A stretch of DNA of 64,000 bases from Streptomyces sp. NBC_00448 (GCF_036014115.1 NZ_CP107913.1:310001-374000); one strand, 5' to 3'. Shown: positions 25,196 through 34,935, counted from the stretch's first letter. Made by a program: numbers and translations. The notes: generated from the sequence alone by a model not told the origin.

Positions 25196-25844
25196 TCGGC
25201 TCGCCGGCCGCGTAGGGGCGGCCGCAGCGGCACCGGCCGGGGTACTTCGCCTTCAAGGTGCGCACCGACCCGCCGCCGGCCGGCTCGGCGGCGCCCTTGG
25301 TGGCGCGCGGGCCGGACCGCGCGCCGCCCTTGGCGGGCTTGCGGCTGCTCGCGGGCGCGGGCGGCGGCGCCGGGGAACCCTCGGCGCTGCCGGCGGGCTG
25401 CTGGGTGACGGCCGCCTGGCTGGCGGCGCGGTCGGCGAAGTCGTTGAGCCGGTCGCCGTCGACCTGGTGCGCGGGCACGTAGCGGAAGTCCACGGTACGG
25501 CCGGTGAGCAGGGCGTCGATCCGGACCACCAGCTCCTGGTTGGCCACGGGCTTGCCCGCCGAGTTCTTCCAGCCGTTGCGCTTCCAGCCCGGCAGCCAGG
25601 TGGTGACGGCCTTCATCGCGTACTGGGAGTCCATCCGGATCTCCAGCGGTACCGCGGGGTCGGCGACGGTCAACAGCCGTTCCAGGGCGGTGAGTTCGGC
25701 GACGTTGTTGGTCGCGGTGCCCAGCGGCCCCGCCTCCCACCTCTCGGGCTCGCCGGAGCCGTCTGCCATGACCCAGGCCCAGCCGGCCGGACCCGGATTT
25801 CCTTTGGACGCGCCGTCACAGGCGGCGGTGATGCGGTCTGCCAC
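25152..25844 (-). CDS. Ribonuclease HI with C-terminal Cys-rich extension
   Basis: 230 residues from a GTG ending at 25844, preceded by CGGAG. The catalytic set is complete: Asp10 (CDGASKGNPG), Glu50 (NNVAELTAL), Asp72 (MDSQYA) and Asp135 (DRLNDFAD). The enzyme cuts the RNA strand of RNA-DNA hybrids. After a Pro/Ala/Ser linker (150-200) the C-terminus reads GRCRCGRPYAAGEPI and ends GHPDCR, a short CxC...HxxC cluster that could bind zinc. That tail is not part of the core fold. Its 3' end overlaps the phosphatase gene. Confidence 0.92.
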   Translation of the reverse strand: MADRITAACDGASKGNPGPAGWAWVMADGSGEPERWEAGPLGTATNNVAELTALERLLTVADPAVPLEIRMDSQYAMKAVTTWLPGWKRNGWKNSAGKPVANQELVVRIDALLTGRTVDFRYVPAHQVDGDRLNDFADRAASQAAVTQQPAGSAEGSPAPPPAPASSRKPAKGGARSGPRATKGAAEPAGGGSVRTLKAKYPGRCRCGRPYAAGEPITKNQDGWGHPDCR

Positions 25845-25920
25845 GCTCCGATCATGCCACCTGGCGAGGGCAGTGCGGACCCCGGCCGGTCCCGGCGCCG
25901 TCACACCGCCCTGGCGCCGG

Positions 25921-27288
25921 TCACTTCTGCTGGAGGTGCGCGGCCTCGGTGTGCTCGCGGACCTGCTCCGGCGTCAGGTACGCGTCGGTGTACTCGAAGT
26001 CGCGCAGCGAGGCCGGAGTGCGGGCGAGGAAGCCGGTCCGCACGAAGTCGTCCCCGGCGACCGCGTTGAGCAGCCAGTTCGTCATCACGCGGGTCTTCGC
26101 CACATTGGTGCGCAGCGCCGTCCAGTGGTAGCCGCGGGCGACGGCCTGGGCGGGCAGTCCGCGCAGTTCGACCCCGAGCGGCTTGGACACCGCGTCGCGG
26201 CCGCCGAGGTCCACGACGAGGCCGAGGTCCTTGTGCAGGTACGGCTGGAGCGGCTGGCCGCGCAGGGACGCGATGACGTTGTCCGCCACCTTGCGGCCCT
26301 GGCGCATGGCGTGCTGCGCGGTGGGCGGGCAGACCGCGGTCTCGTCCTCCTTCGTGAGGTCGGGCACGGCGGCGGCGTCGCCGAGGGCGAAGACCCCGGA
26401 GCGATCGGGCACCGACAGCTGGGCGCTCACCGCGAGGCGGCCTCGTACCGTCTCCGCGTCGAGCGTGGCGACCAGCGGGCTCGCGACGACGCCCGCGGTC
26501 CAGATCAGGGTGCGGCAGGGCAGCACCCGGCCGTCGGTGAAGGTGACCTCCTCCGGCCCGGCCTTGGCGATGGACACGCCGAGCGATATGTCGATGCCGC
26601 GGTCCCGGAGGATCTTCTGCGCGCTGAGGCCGAGCTTGTCGCCGAGTTCGGGCATCAGCTTCGGCGCGATGTCGATCAGGTGCCACTTGATCTGGCGCGG
26701 GTCCAGCCGCGGGTAGCGGGTCGCCGCGTTGCTGGTGAGGCGCTGCAGGCACGCGGCGGTCTCGGTGCCCGCGTATCCGCCGCCGACCACGACGAACTGC
26801 AGCCGCGAGGCGCGCTCGGCCTCGTCGTGGCTGGCGTCGGCGAGGTCCAGTTGCGAGATGACGTGATCGCGGACGAACGCGGCCTCGGCGAGCGTCTTCA
26901 TGCCCCGCGCGTTGTCCGCCAGCCCGGGGATGTCGAAGGTGCGGGTGACGCTGCCGGGCGCCAGCACGATGTAGTCGTACGGCTCGTCGACGATCTCGCC
27001 GGTGATCTTCCGGACCACGCAGACCTTGGCCTTGGTGTCCACGCCGATGGCGCCGCCGGGGATGATCCGGGTCCGGTACTTCTGGCTGCGGCGCAGCGAC
27101 ACCGCGATGGACTGCGGAGTGAGAATGCCGGAGGCAACCTGCGGCAGCAGCGGCAGGTAGAGCTGGTACGAGAACGGCGTCACGAGGGCGACATCCGCCT
27201 CGTCCGCGCCCAGTCTGCGCTCCAGCCGCCGTACACACCCCACTCCGGCGAAACCCGCGCCCACCACGAGAATCTTCGGTCGTGCCAC
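25921..27288 (-). CDS. NAD(P)/FAD-dependent oxidoreductase, type II NADH dehydrogenase family
   Basis: 455 residues from a GTG ending at 27288, with GAAGGGAAGGG upstream. FAD-binding GAGFAGVGC near 9, NAD-binding VVVGGGYAGTETAA near 165, and the second FAD contact GVFALGDAAAVP. The C-terminal region (GYHWTALRTNVAKTRVMTNW) is amphipathic, as expected for membrane attachment. NDH-2 enzymes pass electrons from NADH to menaquinone without pumping protons. It lies in a run of redox genes, apparently on its own transcript. Confidence 0.9.
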   Translation of the reverse strand: MARPKILVVGAGFAGVGCVRRLERRLGADEADVALVTPFSYQLYLPLLPQVASGILTPQSIAVSLRRSQKYRTRIIPGGAIGVDTKAKVCVVRKITGEIVDEPYDYIVLAPGSVTRTFDIPGLADNARGMKTLAEAAFVRDHVISQLDLADASHDEAERASRLQFVVVGGGYAGTETAACLQRLTSNAATRYPRLDPRQIKWHLIDIAPKLMPELGDKLGLSAQKILRDRGIDISLGVSIAKAGPEEVTFTDGRVLPCRTLIWTAGVVASPLVATLDAETVRGRLAVSAQLSVPDRSGVFALGDAAAVPDLTKEDETAVCPPTAQHAMRQGRKVADNVIASLRGQPLQPYLHKDLGLVVDLGGRDAVSKPLGVELRGLPAQAVARGYHWTALRTNVAKTRVMTNWLLNAVAGDDFVRTGFLARTPASLRDFEYTDAYLTPEQVREHTEAAHLQQK

Positions 27289-27424
27289 GATTACCCTTCC
27301 CTTCTGCGGCCCGGCTGCTGTCCTTCGCCCTGCGCCTGCCCGCGGATCGCGGCCTCGCACTTCTGTCCTACCCCGCCGGCGGGTGGGCCGCCAGCGGAAC
27401 GGCGGAGCCGGGGCGGGACGCGCG

Positions 27425-28387
27425 CTACGCGGAGGCGGTCAGCACCACGCGGCGGCCCGGCTCGGTGGGGGCGGTCCAGGCGCGCTCGACCTCGGCGAGC
27501 GGCACCGGCTGCGCCGCGGCGGTGAGCGTGCCCGCGGCGAGTTGCTCCATCAGGGACGGAAGTTCGGCGACGATGCCGGCCGCGGTGAGGGACCCCTGGC
27601 CGCTGCCCATGATCCGCAGGTTCGCCGCGCGGAGCACGAACGACGGCAGGGTGATGTCCGGCCCGGCCATGGACCCGATCTGAATCCAGTCGAGCGCCGT
27701 GCTGCGCTCGGTCCGGCGGGTGAGCAGGGCGGGGATGGCCAGTTGGGTGGGGGCTCCCCAGGTGTAGTCGATGACGACGTCGACATCGGCGGCGGCCTCG
27801 CCCAGCCGGCCGGCGGCCTCCTCCGGATCTCCGGTCAGCGCGACCACGGTGGTCGCGCCGAGGCCGGTGAGCATCGCCAGCCGCTCGGGGTCCCGCCCGG
27901 CGGCGACGACGTGCGCCGCGCCGAGGTGACGGGCGATCTGTACGGCCATCTGCCCGGCGTTTCCGGTCGCGCCGAGCACCAGCACGCTCTGCCCGGGCTT
28001 GAAGGCGACCCTGCGGCGCAGCGCCACCCACGAGGACATGGCCGGGTTCATCGCGGCCGCGATCACCACGGGGTCGGCGTCCTCGGGCAGCGGGACGGCG
28101 CGGCGCGGATCGAGGATGGCCTGCTCGGCCATGGTGCCGGGCGCGTCGTCGTCGGCCACGAAGTACACCCGTCGGCCGTCGGGCAGCCGCCCCACCGCGT
28201 CCACGCCGGGGACCATCGGCAGGCGGCCGTCGCTGGTGTAGTGGGTGCCGTTCGCGCCGGAGCGGACCCGGGGGTGCAGCCCGGCGGCGAGCACGTCCAC
28301 CAGCACCTGGTCCCCGGCCGGGTCGGGGGTGGCGAACTCCTCGTAGCGGGGCGGGTGGTCGAACGAGCGGACGACGGCGGCGCGCAT
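27425..28387 (-). CDS. Zinc-independent MDR oxidoreductase, quinone-reductase type
   Basis: 320 residues from ATG ending at 28387, preceded by AAGGAG. GroES-like N-terminus (AAGLHPRVRSGANGTHYTS) and Rossmann motif VLVLGATGNAGQMAVQIA. No zinc ligands. Similar proteins are annotated as quinone oxidoreductases or 'zinc-binding alcohol dehydrogenase family'. Divergent from a MarR regulator across a two-tier palindrome, so expression is probably induced by a MarR ligand such as a phenolic or quinone. Confidence 0.88.
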   Translation of the reverse strand: MRAAVVRSFDHPPRYEEFATPDPAGDQVLVDVLAAGLHPRVRSGANGTHYTSDGRLPMVPGVDAVGRLPDGRRVYFVADDDAPGTMAEQAILDPRRAVPLPEDADPVVIAAAMNPAMSSWVALRRRVAFKPGQSVLVLGATGNAGQMAVQIARHLGAAHVVAAGRDPERLAMLTGLGATTVVALTGDPEEAAGRLGEAAADVDVVIDYTWGAPTQLAIPALLTRRTERSTALDWIQIGSMAGPDITLPSFVLRAANLRIMGSGQGSLTAAGIVAELPSLMEQLAAGTLTAAAQPVPLAEVERAWTAPTEPGRRVVLTASA

Positions 28388-28431
28388 GGCGGCTCCTTCG
28401 GACGGGGCGGATCAGAGGTCACCCACGGCAT

Positions 28432-28472
28432 TAGTACGCAACACAAACCAAATTAGTTTGTGCCACGTACTA
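28432..28472. promoter_or_regulatory. Two-tier perfect palindrome, MarR operator
   Basis: Inner arms CACAAAC (28442-28448) and GTTTGTG (28456-28462) flank a 7-nt centre; outer arms TAGTACG (28432-28438) and CGTACTA (28466-28472) are also perfect and equally spaced. Symmetric 41-bp structure in the divergent gap, very likely the MarR binding site for both genes. Confidence 0.8.
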
Positions 28473-28492
28473 CGTCAAGCTACGATGACGGC

Positions 28493-28987
28493 ATGTCCGA
28501 CGACGCCCCGCCGACCACCGAGTCCGCACCCGCATCCGCCTCCCCCTCCGGGCCCGACGTGGCCGATGTGGCCGATGTGGGGATCGCGGACGGCCTGGCG
28601 CAGCTCTCCTTCCTGGTCCAGGGCGTGCTGGGGAAGGTCGCGGCCGAGTACGGGCTGTCGGTGATCCAGCTCCGCCTGCTCGGCGTGCTGCGCGACCGGG
28701 AACCCGGCATGCAGGCGCTCGCCCGGCACCTGGGCCTGGACAAGTCGAGCATGACCGGCCTGGTCGACCGCGCCGAGCGGCGCGGCCTCGTCCGCCGCAC
28801 CGCCTCGCCCCACGACGGGCGCGTCGTCCTGGTGTCGCTCACCGCGGAGGGCCGCGAACTGGCCCGCACGGGCGCCGCCGACGCGAGCCGCCGCATCCAC
28901 GCCCTGACCGCGCACCTCACCGACGCGCAGCGCACGCAGCTCTCCCTGCTCACCAGCGCCGTCCTCGCCGACCACTCGACGATCTGA
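28493..28987 (+). CDS. MarR-family transcriptional regulator
   Basis: 164 residues from ATG 28493. After an Ala/Ser/Pro-rich N-terminus the winged helix reads QALARHLGLDKSSMTGLVDRAERRGLVRR, with the wing TASPHDGRVVLVSLTAEGREL. Divergent from the MDR at 27425 and immediately behind the 41-bp palindrome, so autoregulation plus control of the oxidoreductase is the simplest model. Confidence 0.92.
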   Translation: MSDDAPPTTESAPASASPSGPDVADVADVGIADGLAQLSFLVQGVLGKVAAEYGLSVIQLRLLGVLRDREPGMQALARHLGLDKSSMTGLVDRAERRGLVRRTASPHDGRVVLVSLTAEGRELARTGAADASRRIHALTAHLTDAQRTQLSLLTSAVLADHSTI

Positions 28988-29166
28988 CCGAGCGTCCGGC
29001 CGCTCCCACCGCCCCCTGACGCCGCACTGCCCCCCACGTACGGGGCCGGTCGGCGCGGGAAGCGGGGGTTCAGTGCGGTGAGGGCGTCGCGCCGGCAGGC
29101 CATCGCGGGCGGACCGCCGGGGGCTACGGGGCCGGCGGACCCGGGGCGCCCGATCGGGACCGCCGG

Positions 29167-29198
29167 CCCCTGAGCCCCTGAGCCCCTGAGCCCCTGAG
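29167..29198. repeat. Four tandem copies of CCCCTGAG
   Basis: Exact 8-bp unit repeated four times without spacer in non-coding DNA. Confidence 0.95.
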
Positions 29199-29273
29199 GT
29201 TGCGCCCTTGGGTTACCACCCGCGACGGTGGCGCGCGTCGCCACCGGCCCGAAGGGGCTGTTGTGTCGCGTAC

Positions 29274-29318
29274 GGCCACCGGCCGGTGGCCGGTTGCTCG
29301 CGCAGTTCCCCGCGCCCC
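29274..29318. repeat. Dispersed streptomycete intergenic repeat-like element
   Basis: A perfect 18-bp palindrome (29274-29291, GGCCACC facing GGTGGCC) is followed by TTGCTCGCGCAGTTCCCC and GCGCCCCT. From memory, the CGCAGTTCCCCGCGCCCC core recurs between genes in many Streptomyces genomes. Copy number was not checked. Confidence 0.55.
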
Positions 29319-29514
29319 TGCTGAGTGGTGAACGCCTTCCGGGGCAACGGCCCGCCCGGGGAGGGGAGGACGCCCTTCTGGTTTTCGGGATCTTGCGGTC
29401 CGCGGCGGCTTGTCGCCGGGGGTACTCCTCTGCGACAAGCCCCCACCGACAGGTGGTCCCGGAGCCGACAGCACCAGGCAACCCCCGGGCGGCGGAACGT
29501 TCATCGCCCCCGGT

Positions 29515-30507
29515 TCACGGCTGGGCGGTGAGCACGATCTTGCCGCGGCTGGCGCGCTCTTCGAGGCGTTCGTGGGCACGCGCGGCCTGGTCGAGGGGGA
29601 AGGTGGCCTCCACGGGCACCCGGTAGGTGCCGGCCGCCACTCCGGCGGCGATCTCCCGCAGGTCGGGGCGGGGGTCGTAGCCGTGCTCGATCAGGCCGGT
29701 GAGCTGGAAGCCGTGGACGGAGCCGTTCTTCGGATAGAAGTCGCGGGTGTCGACGGTGCTGGGCCGCAGCGCCACGTTCGCCAGGGCGACGACGCGTCCG
29801 GCGAAGCCGATCTGGCGCAGGCTCTGCGCGAAGACGTCCCCGCCGACGGCGTCGAGGACCACGTCGGCGCCGCGTCCTTCGGTCAGGCGCAGCACCTCCT
29901 CGACCGCGGCGTCACCCGGGAAGGCCGAGGTGTCGATGGTGTCGTGGGCGCCGAATCCGGCCGCCCAGCCGACCTTCTCGGCGCTTCGGGCGGCGGCGAT
30001 GACGCGGGCGCCGGCGTGCGCGGCGATCTGCACCGCGGCGCTGCCCACGCCGCTCCCGGCGGCCTGGACGACGATGGTCTCGCCCTTCCGGAGCCGGGCC
30101 AGCCGGTGCAGGCAGTACCAGGCGGTGACCCAGGCGATCGGGAGCCCGGCGGCGGCGTGGGCGTCGACGCCGTCGGGCAGCGGGACCACGCGGGCGGCGG
30201 GCACGGCGGCGAGTTCGGCGTAGAACCCGGGGGTGGACGCGCCCATGGCCATCACGCGCCGGCCGGGCGCCAGGTCCTCGACGCCCTCCCCCACGGCGGC
30301 GACCGTGCCCGCCGCCTCCAGGCCGAGGACCAGCGGGAGCGGGCGGGCGCGGTGGTAGGTGCCGGCGCGGGCGAGGGCGTCGGCGCGGTTGACGCCGGCC
30401 GCCTCGACCCGGACCAGCACCTCGCCGGGGCCCGGCACCGGGTCGGGCATCTCCACCGGGGTGAGGACGTCCGGGCCGCCGAAGGTGTCGATCCGTACCG
30501 CGCGCAT
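29515..30507 (-). CDS. NADPH:quinone reductase-type MDR oxidoreductase
   Basis: 330 residues from ATG ending at 30507. GroES-like N-terminus (GVNRADALARAGTYHR), Rossmann motif VVQAAGSGVGSAAVQIAAHAG. Resembles the zeta-crystallin / PIG3-like branch (VVLDAVGGDVFAQSL). No zinc ligands. Divergent from a CGNR zinc-finger regulator across 134 bp that carries an inverted repeat, the third such regulator-reductase pair in the window. Confidence 0.92.
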   Translation of the reverse strand: MRAVRIDTFGGPDVLTPVEMPDPVPGPGEVLVRVEAAGVNRADALARAGTYHRARPLPLVLGLEAAGTVAAVGEGVEDLAPGRRVMAMGASTPGFYAELAAVPAARVVPLPDGVDAHAAAGLPIAWVTAWYCLHRLARLRKGETIVVQAAGSGVGSAAVQIAAHAGARVIAAARSAEKVGWAAGFGAHDTIDTSAFPGDAAVEEVLRLTEGRGADVVLDAVGGDVFAQSLRQIGFAGRVVALANVALRPSTVDTRDFYPKNGSVHGFQLTGLIEHGYDPRPDLREIAAGVAAGTYRVPVEATFPLDQAARAHERLEERASRGKIVLTAQP

Positions 30508-30602
30508 GGGCCACCTGTCTCGTGTCGGTCCCTCCCGGCGTCGGCTCGGCGCCAGTCAGGTCTGCCGGGCCGGGGGGCGCCGGTGAAGTGGTCCCACTTT
30601 GC

Positions 30603-30623
30603 GACACTGCTTCAACGAGTGTC
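30603..30623. promoter_or_regulatory. Candidate operator before the CGNR regulator
   Basis: Perfect inverted repeat GACACT / AGTGTC with a 9-nt centre, 19 bp upstream of the start at 30642, in the divergent gap. Confidence 0.55.
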
Positions 30624-30641
30624 AACTGCTACCGTCGTGTC

Positions 30642-31379
30642 ATGGCGGCGACGGATACGGCAACAGGCGTGGCGGGTACGACGGCAGGCCCTGCGGGTGC
30701 GGCCGGCGCGGCAGCTTCGGCCGACGCGGCGAGCGGTGAGAGCGGGCCGGGCTTCCGCTTCGTGGGCGGCCGGGTGTGCCTGGACTTCGTGGCCACCCTC
30801 GGCAAGCGTCACACGGACCCGGTGGAGCGGCTGCCCGAACCGGCGGCGCTGGCACGGTGGTTCGGCGAGGCCGGGCTGCTGCCGCCCGGCGCGGCGGTAC
30901 CGCAGGTCGGAGCGGCGGGACTCACCCAGGCGAGGGTGCTGCGGGAGGCGCTGAACCGTCTGGTGCGTGCGGCGATGGACGGCCGGCCGTACGGCCGTAC
31001 GGACATCGCGGTCGTCAACCGGGTGGCCGTGCTGCCGGACCTGGCCCCGCAGCTCGCGGACGGCGACCGGACCGGCGCCGGCGGCCCGGAGGTGCGCTGG
31101 CAGCACCGCGGACCGGTGGCGGGGGCGGCGCTGGCCACGGTGGCGCGGGACGGCGTCCTCCTGCTGGGCCACCCGGAGGCGGCCCGGGTCAAGGAGTGCG
31201 GCAATCCGGCGTGCTCGCTGCTGTTCGTGGACGACTCGCAGGCGCGGCGGCGGCGCTGGTGCTCGATGGACCGTTGCGGCAACCTCGCGAAGGTCGCCGG
31301 CTACCGGGCCCGGGCGCGCCGCAAGGAGGCGGCAGCGTCGGCGGGCGGCGCCGGACCGGAAGCGGGCCTTACGGGTTGA
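30642..31379 (+). CDS. ABATE/CGNR zinc-finger transcriptional regulator
   Basis: 245 residues from ATG 30642. An Ala-rich N-terminus is followed by an ABATE domain (FVGGRVCLDFVATLGKRH) and the CGNR zinc finger: KECGNPACSLLFVDDS, RRRWCSMDRCGN. The four Cys (C-x4-C ... C-x4-C) match the family exactly. These proteins bind DNA and a small ligand; named examples regulate stress or antibiotic pathways. Divergent from the quinone reductase at 29515. Confidence 0.9.
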   Translation: MAATDTATGVAGTTAGPAGAAGAAASADAASGESGPGFRFVGGRVCLDFVATLGKRHTDPVERLPEPAALARWFGEAGLLPPGAAVPQVGAAGLTQARVLREALNRLVRAAMDGRPYGRTDIAVVNRVAVLPDLAPQLADGDRTGAGGPEVRWQHRGPVAGAALATVARDGVLLLGHPEAARVKECGNPACSLLFVDDSQARRRRWCSMDRCGNLAKVAGYRARARRKEAAASAGGAGPEAGLTG

Positions 31380-31386
31380 CGAAGGA

Positions 31387-31410
31387 CCGTCCGCCGGCCC
31401 CTCCGGACGG
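31387..31410 (+). terminator. Hairpin after the CGNR gene
   Basis: Arms CCGTCCG / CGGACGG, 10-nt loop, 7 nt beyond the stop at 31379. No T-tract. Confidence 0.55.
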
Positions 31411-31466
31411 GATGGGGCCGGCCCGGGGGTATCGCCGAGTGTGCCCCAAAGCCGCCACGTGTTGAT

Positions 31467-31490
31467 CTTGATGGCTTGATGGCTTGATGG
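31467..31490. repeat. Three tandem copies of CTTGATGG
   Basis: Exact 8-bp unit three times in the non-coding gap 31380-31681, which has no supported gene. Confidence 0.95.
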
Positions 31491-31681
31491 CTCCACTGCG
31501 CCGACCTTCTCCGTCGCCAAGGCCGCGACGGCGCGTTCGTCGTGTTCGCCCCGCCTTCCGCGCACGTCTCAGCCCGTACGCACCCGAACGCGCTCGCACG
31601 ACACCGTCCGCCCCGCCCCCGCCGCCCTGCGCTGATCTCACCGGAGCCGACCCGAGTGGCATCCGTCCCCGGGGTGGATCA

Positions 31682-32671
<990 letters not shown>

Positions 32672-32755
32672 GACGGGCTCCTTTGAACAGAACTGAAAGG
32701 TTGTTCTTCCACTCGTGCAGGGTGAGGCGGCCGGAGCGCTTCACGGACCGTTGCG

Positions 32756-33343
32756 TCAGTGCGTTGCGGCGGTCAGTCCGGCGCGGTGGGTGCGAGTGTG
32801 CTCGGCGACGCGTCGGCCGAGGTGGCGAGCGGTGTTCAGGTCCGCGTCGTGGACCGTGGGGGTGTCGTTGAAACTCTGTGCGCCGGCCCCGAGGTAGAAG
32901 CCGAGGCGGTTGTCGTCCTGGGGGCTGGAGGTGGTGGTGTTCCAGCCCGGCAGGAGGTTCAGGCTCACCCACAGCATTCCGTGCTGGGCCGCCAGGAGCG
33001 AGAGGTACTGCAGGGTGTGCAGCTTGTCGCCGCTCATGGAGCCGGAGTTGGTGAACCCCGCCGCGAGCTTGTCACTCCAGGCGCGGGTCATCCACCGCTT
33101 GCTGCTGGCCTCGGCGAAGGCGTGGAACGCCCCCGACGCGGTGCCCATGTAGGTGGGGGTGCCGAAGATGATGGCGTCCGCAGCGTCCATCAGTTCCCAG
33201 TCGGCGTCGCTGAGGGAGGCGACGTCCACGCGGTGGACGTGCGTCCCGGCGATGGAGCGCGCACCGTCGGCCACCGCCGTGGCGATCTGCGCGGTGTGGC
33301 CGTAGCCGGAATGCGACGCGATGACGATCGAGATATCGGACAT
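32756..33343 (-). CDS. WrbA-like flavodoxin-fold NAD(P)H:quinone oxidoreductase
   Basis: 195 residues from ATG ending at 33343, preceded by CAGGAGAGG. Flavodoxin P-loop for FMN: IASHSGYGHTAQIA near 6-19; second FMN contact FGTPTYMGTASGAFHAF; third, TNSGSMSGDKLHTLQ. Such enzymes reduce quinones by two electrons and guard against redox stress. Divergent from a TetR gene across a palindrome, so probably repressed by it. Confidence 0.9.
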   Translation of the reverse strand: MSDISIVIASHSGYGHTAQIATAVADGARSIAGTHVHRVDVASLSDADWELMDAADAIIFGTPTYMGTASGAFHAFAEASSKRWMTRAWSDKLAAGFTNSGSMSGDKLHTLQYLSLLAAQHGMLWVSLNLLPGWNTTTSSPQDDNRLGFYLGAGAQSFNDTPTVHDADLNTARHLGRRVAEHTRTHRAGLTAATH

Positions 33344-33537
33344 GGGTGTTCCTCTCCTGCCGCGACAGCGGCGTGTTCGGTGGTGGTGCCGGCGGACGCG
33401 AGCTGCCCGCCGCGGCGGTCGGCCGCACTGCTCCACGCGCGGGGGACCGACGGCCCCGGTCGGGGTGCGGCGCATGCCCAGGTCTCACGGGCCGGCGCCG
33501 AGCAGCATCAGCGTGGATCGTCGTTCCGCTGAAAACA

Positions 33538-33561
33538 GTATCACCGATAAGGCGGCGATAC
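33538..33561. promoter_or_regulatory. TetR operator candidate between WrbA-like and TetR genes
   Basis: Nine-base arms GTATCACCG and CGGCGATAC around a 6-nt centre, eight of nine positions symmetric, 24 bp before the TetR start. Confidence 0.65.
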
Positions 33562-33584
33562 GAAAAATGGGATATCGTTGTTCC

Positions 33585-34313
33585 ATGAACGAGGGACGAC
33601 GCGCCGCGCGGCGCCAGGTACTGCAGGTGGCCGCCAAGCTTTTGGAGGAGGGCGGCAGCGAAGCGGTCTCCACGCGCGCTGTCGCCGCAGCCGCGGGCAT
33701 CACGGCCCCCGCGCTCTACCGGATGTTCGACGACAAGGACGGACTCCTGGCCGAGCTCGCCGCCTACGGATTCGAGATGTACCTGGCCGAGAAACGGGAG
33801 GCGCTGGCGCTGACCCCCGACGACCCGGTGGCCGACCTCTACCGCGGCTGGGACCTGCACGTCGACTTCGGACTGCGGCACCCCGCGTTCTACATGCTCA
33901 TGTACGGCACCGCGCAGCCCGGGCGGCGGCCCCCGGCCGCGGACGAGGCGCACGCCCTGCTGGTGAGACTGCTGGGCCGGGCGGCCGACGCCGGGTGCCT
34001 TCGGGTTCCGGTGGAGCAGGCGACCCGCGTCATCCACGCGGCGACGACGGGTGCGACGCTGGCGCTGATCGGCGAAGAGTCCTCGGAGCGGGACCTGACC
34101 ACTTCGGCACGGCTGCGGGACACCGTCATCGCCTCGGTCACCACGGACTCGCCCGCCTCATCCGGGTCGGACCTGGCCTCGCGCGCACTAGCCCTCGATG
34201 CCGCACTTCAAACCGCGCTCACCACCGGGCCCTCAACTGCGGGCGCCGGGGTACCTCTGCGAGACACGGAGACGGCTCTGCTGCGCGAATGGCTGCAGCA
34301 CCTGGCAGGCTGA
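33585..34313 (+). CDS. TetR/AcrR-family transcriptional regulator
   Basis: 242 residues from ATG 33585. HTH: VSTRAVAAAAGITAPALYRMFDD. The ligand domain contains LYRGWDLHVDFGLRHPAFYMLMYG, which resembles TetR_C_33-type regulators of quinone or electrophile defence. Divergent from the WrbA-like gene and directly downstream of the palindrome at 33538. The C-terminus (ALLREWLQHLAG) is intact. Confidence 0.9.
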   Translation: MNEGRRAARRQVLQVAAKLLEEGGSEAVSTRAVAAAAGITAPALYRMFDDKDGLLAELAAYGFEMYLAEKREALALTPDDPVADLYRGWDLHVDFGLRHPAFYMLMYGTAQPGRRPPAADEAHALLVRLLGRAADAGCLRVPVEQATRVIHAATTGATLALIGEESSERDLTTSARLRDTVIASVTTDSPASSGSDLASRALALDAALQTALTTGPSTAGAGVPLRDTETALLREWLQHLAG

Positions 34314-34800
34314 ACCGGCCGCCCGCCTCTCCGTCCGCGACGGAACGTCACAGATCACCGGTTCTGACACAGCTTCTCACTCCCGAAGGATGCGAGGACG
34401 CCCCGATCCTGGGCAGGGCAAGGCGTCGTCAGCGTCTGCGCCGCCGAAGGCACGCCACCAAGTGGGCACCCTGCCGGCGGCTTTTGGGCTTGCCTCGCCG
34501 CCGCCCCGGCCTGGACGGCGTCCTGAACCGCGTGCGGTCCCCCGTGTCCTCGCGCCGACGTCCCCCGTCACGCCGTGGGCGCGGCGTTTCCGGCGATCAG
34601 GGTGGCCGCGGGTGCGGGTCCTGCCGCCCATCACGCGGTCGCGCTCGCCGGGCGCGGGGTGGTGGCCTTGCCAGGCGGCCACGGCGGCGCTGGTGCCGAT
34701 GGGAGCGGTGGGCGTCCCGGCGGCCGTGGCGGGAGTGGCGCTGATCAGCCGCCGCAGCCCCGGGCGTCCCGGGCGCCCTGGGCGACGATGATCGGCTGAG
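34314..34800. other. About 490 bp with no supported gene
   Basis: Several overlapping frames are open, but none combines a plausible start, ribosome site and recognisable protein. One frame contains a hydrophobic run (ALVPMGAVGVPAAVAGVAL, near 34690) that could be a relic of a small membrane protein. Treated as non-coding or degraded DNA. Confidence 0.5.
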
Positions 34801-34846
34801 TCCTTGACAGCGGAAGCGGTTGCTGGTTCGTTGACACTGAGACCAA

Positions 34847-34860
34847 ACCGAACGATCGGT
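34847..34860. promoter_or_regulatory. PaaR-type operator core before paaK
   Basis: ACCGAACGATCGGT fits ACCGNNCGNNCGGT, the core of the PaaR operator consensus that I recall for actinobacterial phenylacetate genes. The outer ACTN/NAGT flanks are not matched. It lies 76 bp before the paaK start. Confidence 0.55.
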
Positions 34861-34907
34861 CGGCGCGGGGTCGGTCGGCGCGGCGATCGGCATGCCGGTC
34901 GGCGCGG
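34858..34907. repeat. Three direct copies of GGTCGGCGCGG
   Basis: Exact 11-mers at 34858-34868, 34873-34883 and 34897-34907 in the paaK leader, the first overlapping the operator core. Spacing 15 and 24 bp. Confidence 0.9.
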
Positions 34908-34935
34908 AGTGACCGGAAGTGCGAGGGAGAGCGGC

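Larger units (their letters stand above)
28988..29514. other. 527-bp non-coding stretch with repeats
   Basis: Between the MarR stop and the end of the next minus-strand gene. It holds tandem CCCCTGAG units, an 18-bp palindrome and a sequence block I recognise as common in streptomycete intergenic regions. No supported gene in any frame. Confidence 0.7.

Noticed and set aside
29167..29198. Short tandem octamers as a possible CRISPR remnant
   Set aside because: Units of 8 bp without spacers; no cas genes. Simple tandem repeat.
34198..34791. Open frame with a hydrophobic C-terminal run after the TetR gene
   Set aside because: Begins inside the TetR gene, has no ribosome site, and most of it is Pro/Arg/Ser-rich shadow sequence.
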